Shown: piece after piece, positions 5,921 to 6,306 of the stretch
Numbering within the stretch: position 1 is the stretch's first letter
Layout: the number at the start of each line of letters is the position of its first letter
From: Maribacter sp.
GTDB lineage: Bacteria; Bacteroidota; Bacteroidia; Flavobacteriales; Flavobacteriaceae
NCBI GenBank assembly: GCA_003232155.1
Contig: QILY01000183.1
Span: forward strand, 1-6,306
DNA: 6,306 bases
Reading direction: 5' to 3'
Program-made: the position numbers and the translations under genes
Notes under the pieces: generated by a model
What the model saw: only the letters and a program-made list of their open reading frames with translations
Databases searched by the model: none
What the model was told of the DNA's origin: nothing

Positions 5921-6198
5921 TCCGACATTTATATAAGGGATCTATCTTTTCTATAATTCAATATAGTAACTTCAAATTTTTGTTTGTTTTCAATGGCCAT
6001 TCTTATAACTTTTAATGTTTCTTTGCAAGTATCAACCCCTTGAAGCATATTAGGTTTTTTACCCACTATTTCATTTAGCTTGTATCCATTCATGCCTAAA
6101 ATATTTCAGGCGAGAAAACCCTTGTAATTTGGGGCGTTGTAACTTACAGCATAAAAAACCATAAGAGAAAATAGTTGTTTGTTTTGATACAGCAACCT

Positions 6199-6306
6199 CT
6201 AAGCTGCTTAATAAATACCCCTATTTTATTGCTGTTGTTCAAAGAACTCTGCCCTAAAGGAAACGTTCACGAACCTCAAGGTGTCGGGAAGCTGGGTGAA
6301 CCGCAT
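6199..6306. other. Unassigned right-edge sequence with a composition shift
   Basis: From about 6245 to the edge the base composition becomes clearly more GC-rich than the rest of the window. On the minus strand a short frame (M-R-F-T-Q-L-P-D-T-L-R-F-V-N) runs in from the edge and stops at 6228-6226, and on the plus strand GTTCAC (6265-6270) and GTGAAC (6296-6301) could pair. This could be the end of a gene, an insertion sequence or a structured RNA such as a group II intron, but the window is too short to decide and I recognise no family. Confidence 0.35.

Larger units (their letters stand above)
5717..6143 (-). pseudogene. Decayed PAS-domain protein gene, split by an inserted element
   Basis: Minus-strand remnants add up to nearly one whole PAS sensor domain. 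The core, 6105-5929, reads NILGMNGYKLNEIVGKKP, then NMLQGVDT, IRMAIENKQKFE and LNYRKDRSL, typical of small flavobacterial PAS proteins (NILxMNGYxxxEIxGKxPxxxQG, NYRKDGSLY). The C-terminal end, 5788-5717, reads KGESIFNKSGEF and NFIAYEKEVA followed by TAA, also PAS-like. Between them lies the 126-bp element at 5791-5916. Other lesions are a shift near 6104-6106, where restoring one A joins V-F-S-P-E to N-I-L-G, and one extra base near 5934, after which the frame reads Y-K-C-R-I-K across the empty site. A stop at 6146-6144 blocks upstream reading, so the N-terminus is lost or unrecognised. The remnant converges on pyk. The bound ligand or signal is unknown. Confidence 0.8.

Noticed and set aside
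5771..5951. Longer outer inverted repeat around the TTAA element (AAATATAGATTCTCCCTT against AAGGGATCTATCTTTT)
   Set aside because: These flanks are PAS coding sequence on either side of the insertion. The reconstructed reading frame sets the element ends at TTAA, so the outer similarity is probably chance.

Overview
The window looks like chromosomal DNA from a member of the Bacteroidota, most likely a marine-type Flavobacteriaceae. The evidence is the AT-rich composition, TAnnTTTG-type promoter boxes in place of E. coli -10 boxes, the lack of clear Shine-Dalgarno sites, an RNase HI with an N-terminal viroplasmin-like domain, and the gene order acpP-fabF-rnc-IPExxxVDY-pyk, which I recall as typical of flavobacteria. 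The genus is not determined.

Layout. Positions 1-1003 lie on the minus strand: the 5' part of an RNase HI gene (cut by the left edge), a 92-bp spacer with a degenerate inverted repeat, then purN, which appears to start at TTG. A 326-bp divergent intergenic region follows, holding a degenerate 17-bp tandem repeat and a good promoter box for acpP. From 1330 to 5657 the plus strand carries acpP, a strong intrinsic terminator, fabF, rnc, an IPExxxVDY-family gene that is frameshifted here, and pyk. The last 650 bp hold no intact gene. They contain a probable pyk terminator and a decayed minus-strand PAS-domain gene split by a 126-bp, MITE-like palindromic element flanked by TTAA. At the right edge is a short, more GC-rich stretch I could not identify.

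How the genes fit. acpP and fabF supply the acyl carrier and the elongating ketoacyl synthase of type II fatty-acid synthesis. The hairpin between them would let acpP be transcribed in excess of fabF. rnc follows fabF after 5 nt and is probably co-transcribed. The IPExxxVDY gene has its own promoter box and ends 2 nt before pyk. purN (purine synthesis) and the RNase HI gene form a separate leftward pair.

Most notable observations. Removing 130 bp (the element plus one TTAA) rejoins the PAS reading frame across the site, which shows directly that the element inserted at TTAA. The IPExxxVDY gene carries a -1-type frameshift just before its name-giving motif. The longest open frame for fabF would start inside the terminator stem, so its real start is 13 codons further in. 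I saw no phage, CRISPR, defence or biosynthetic system, and no tRNA or rRNA.
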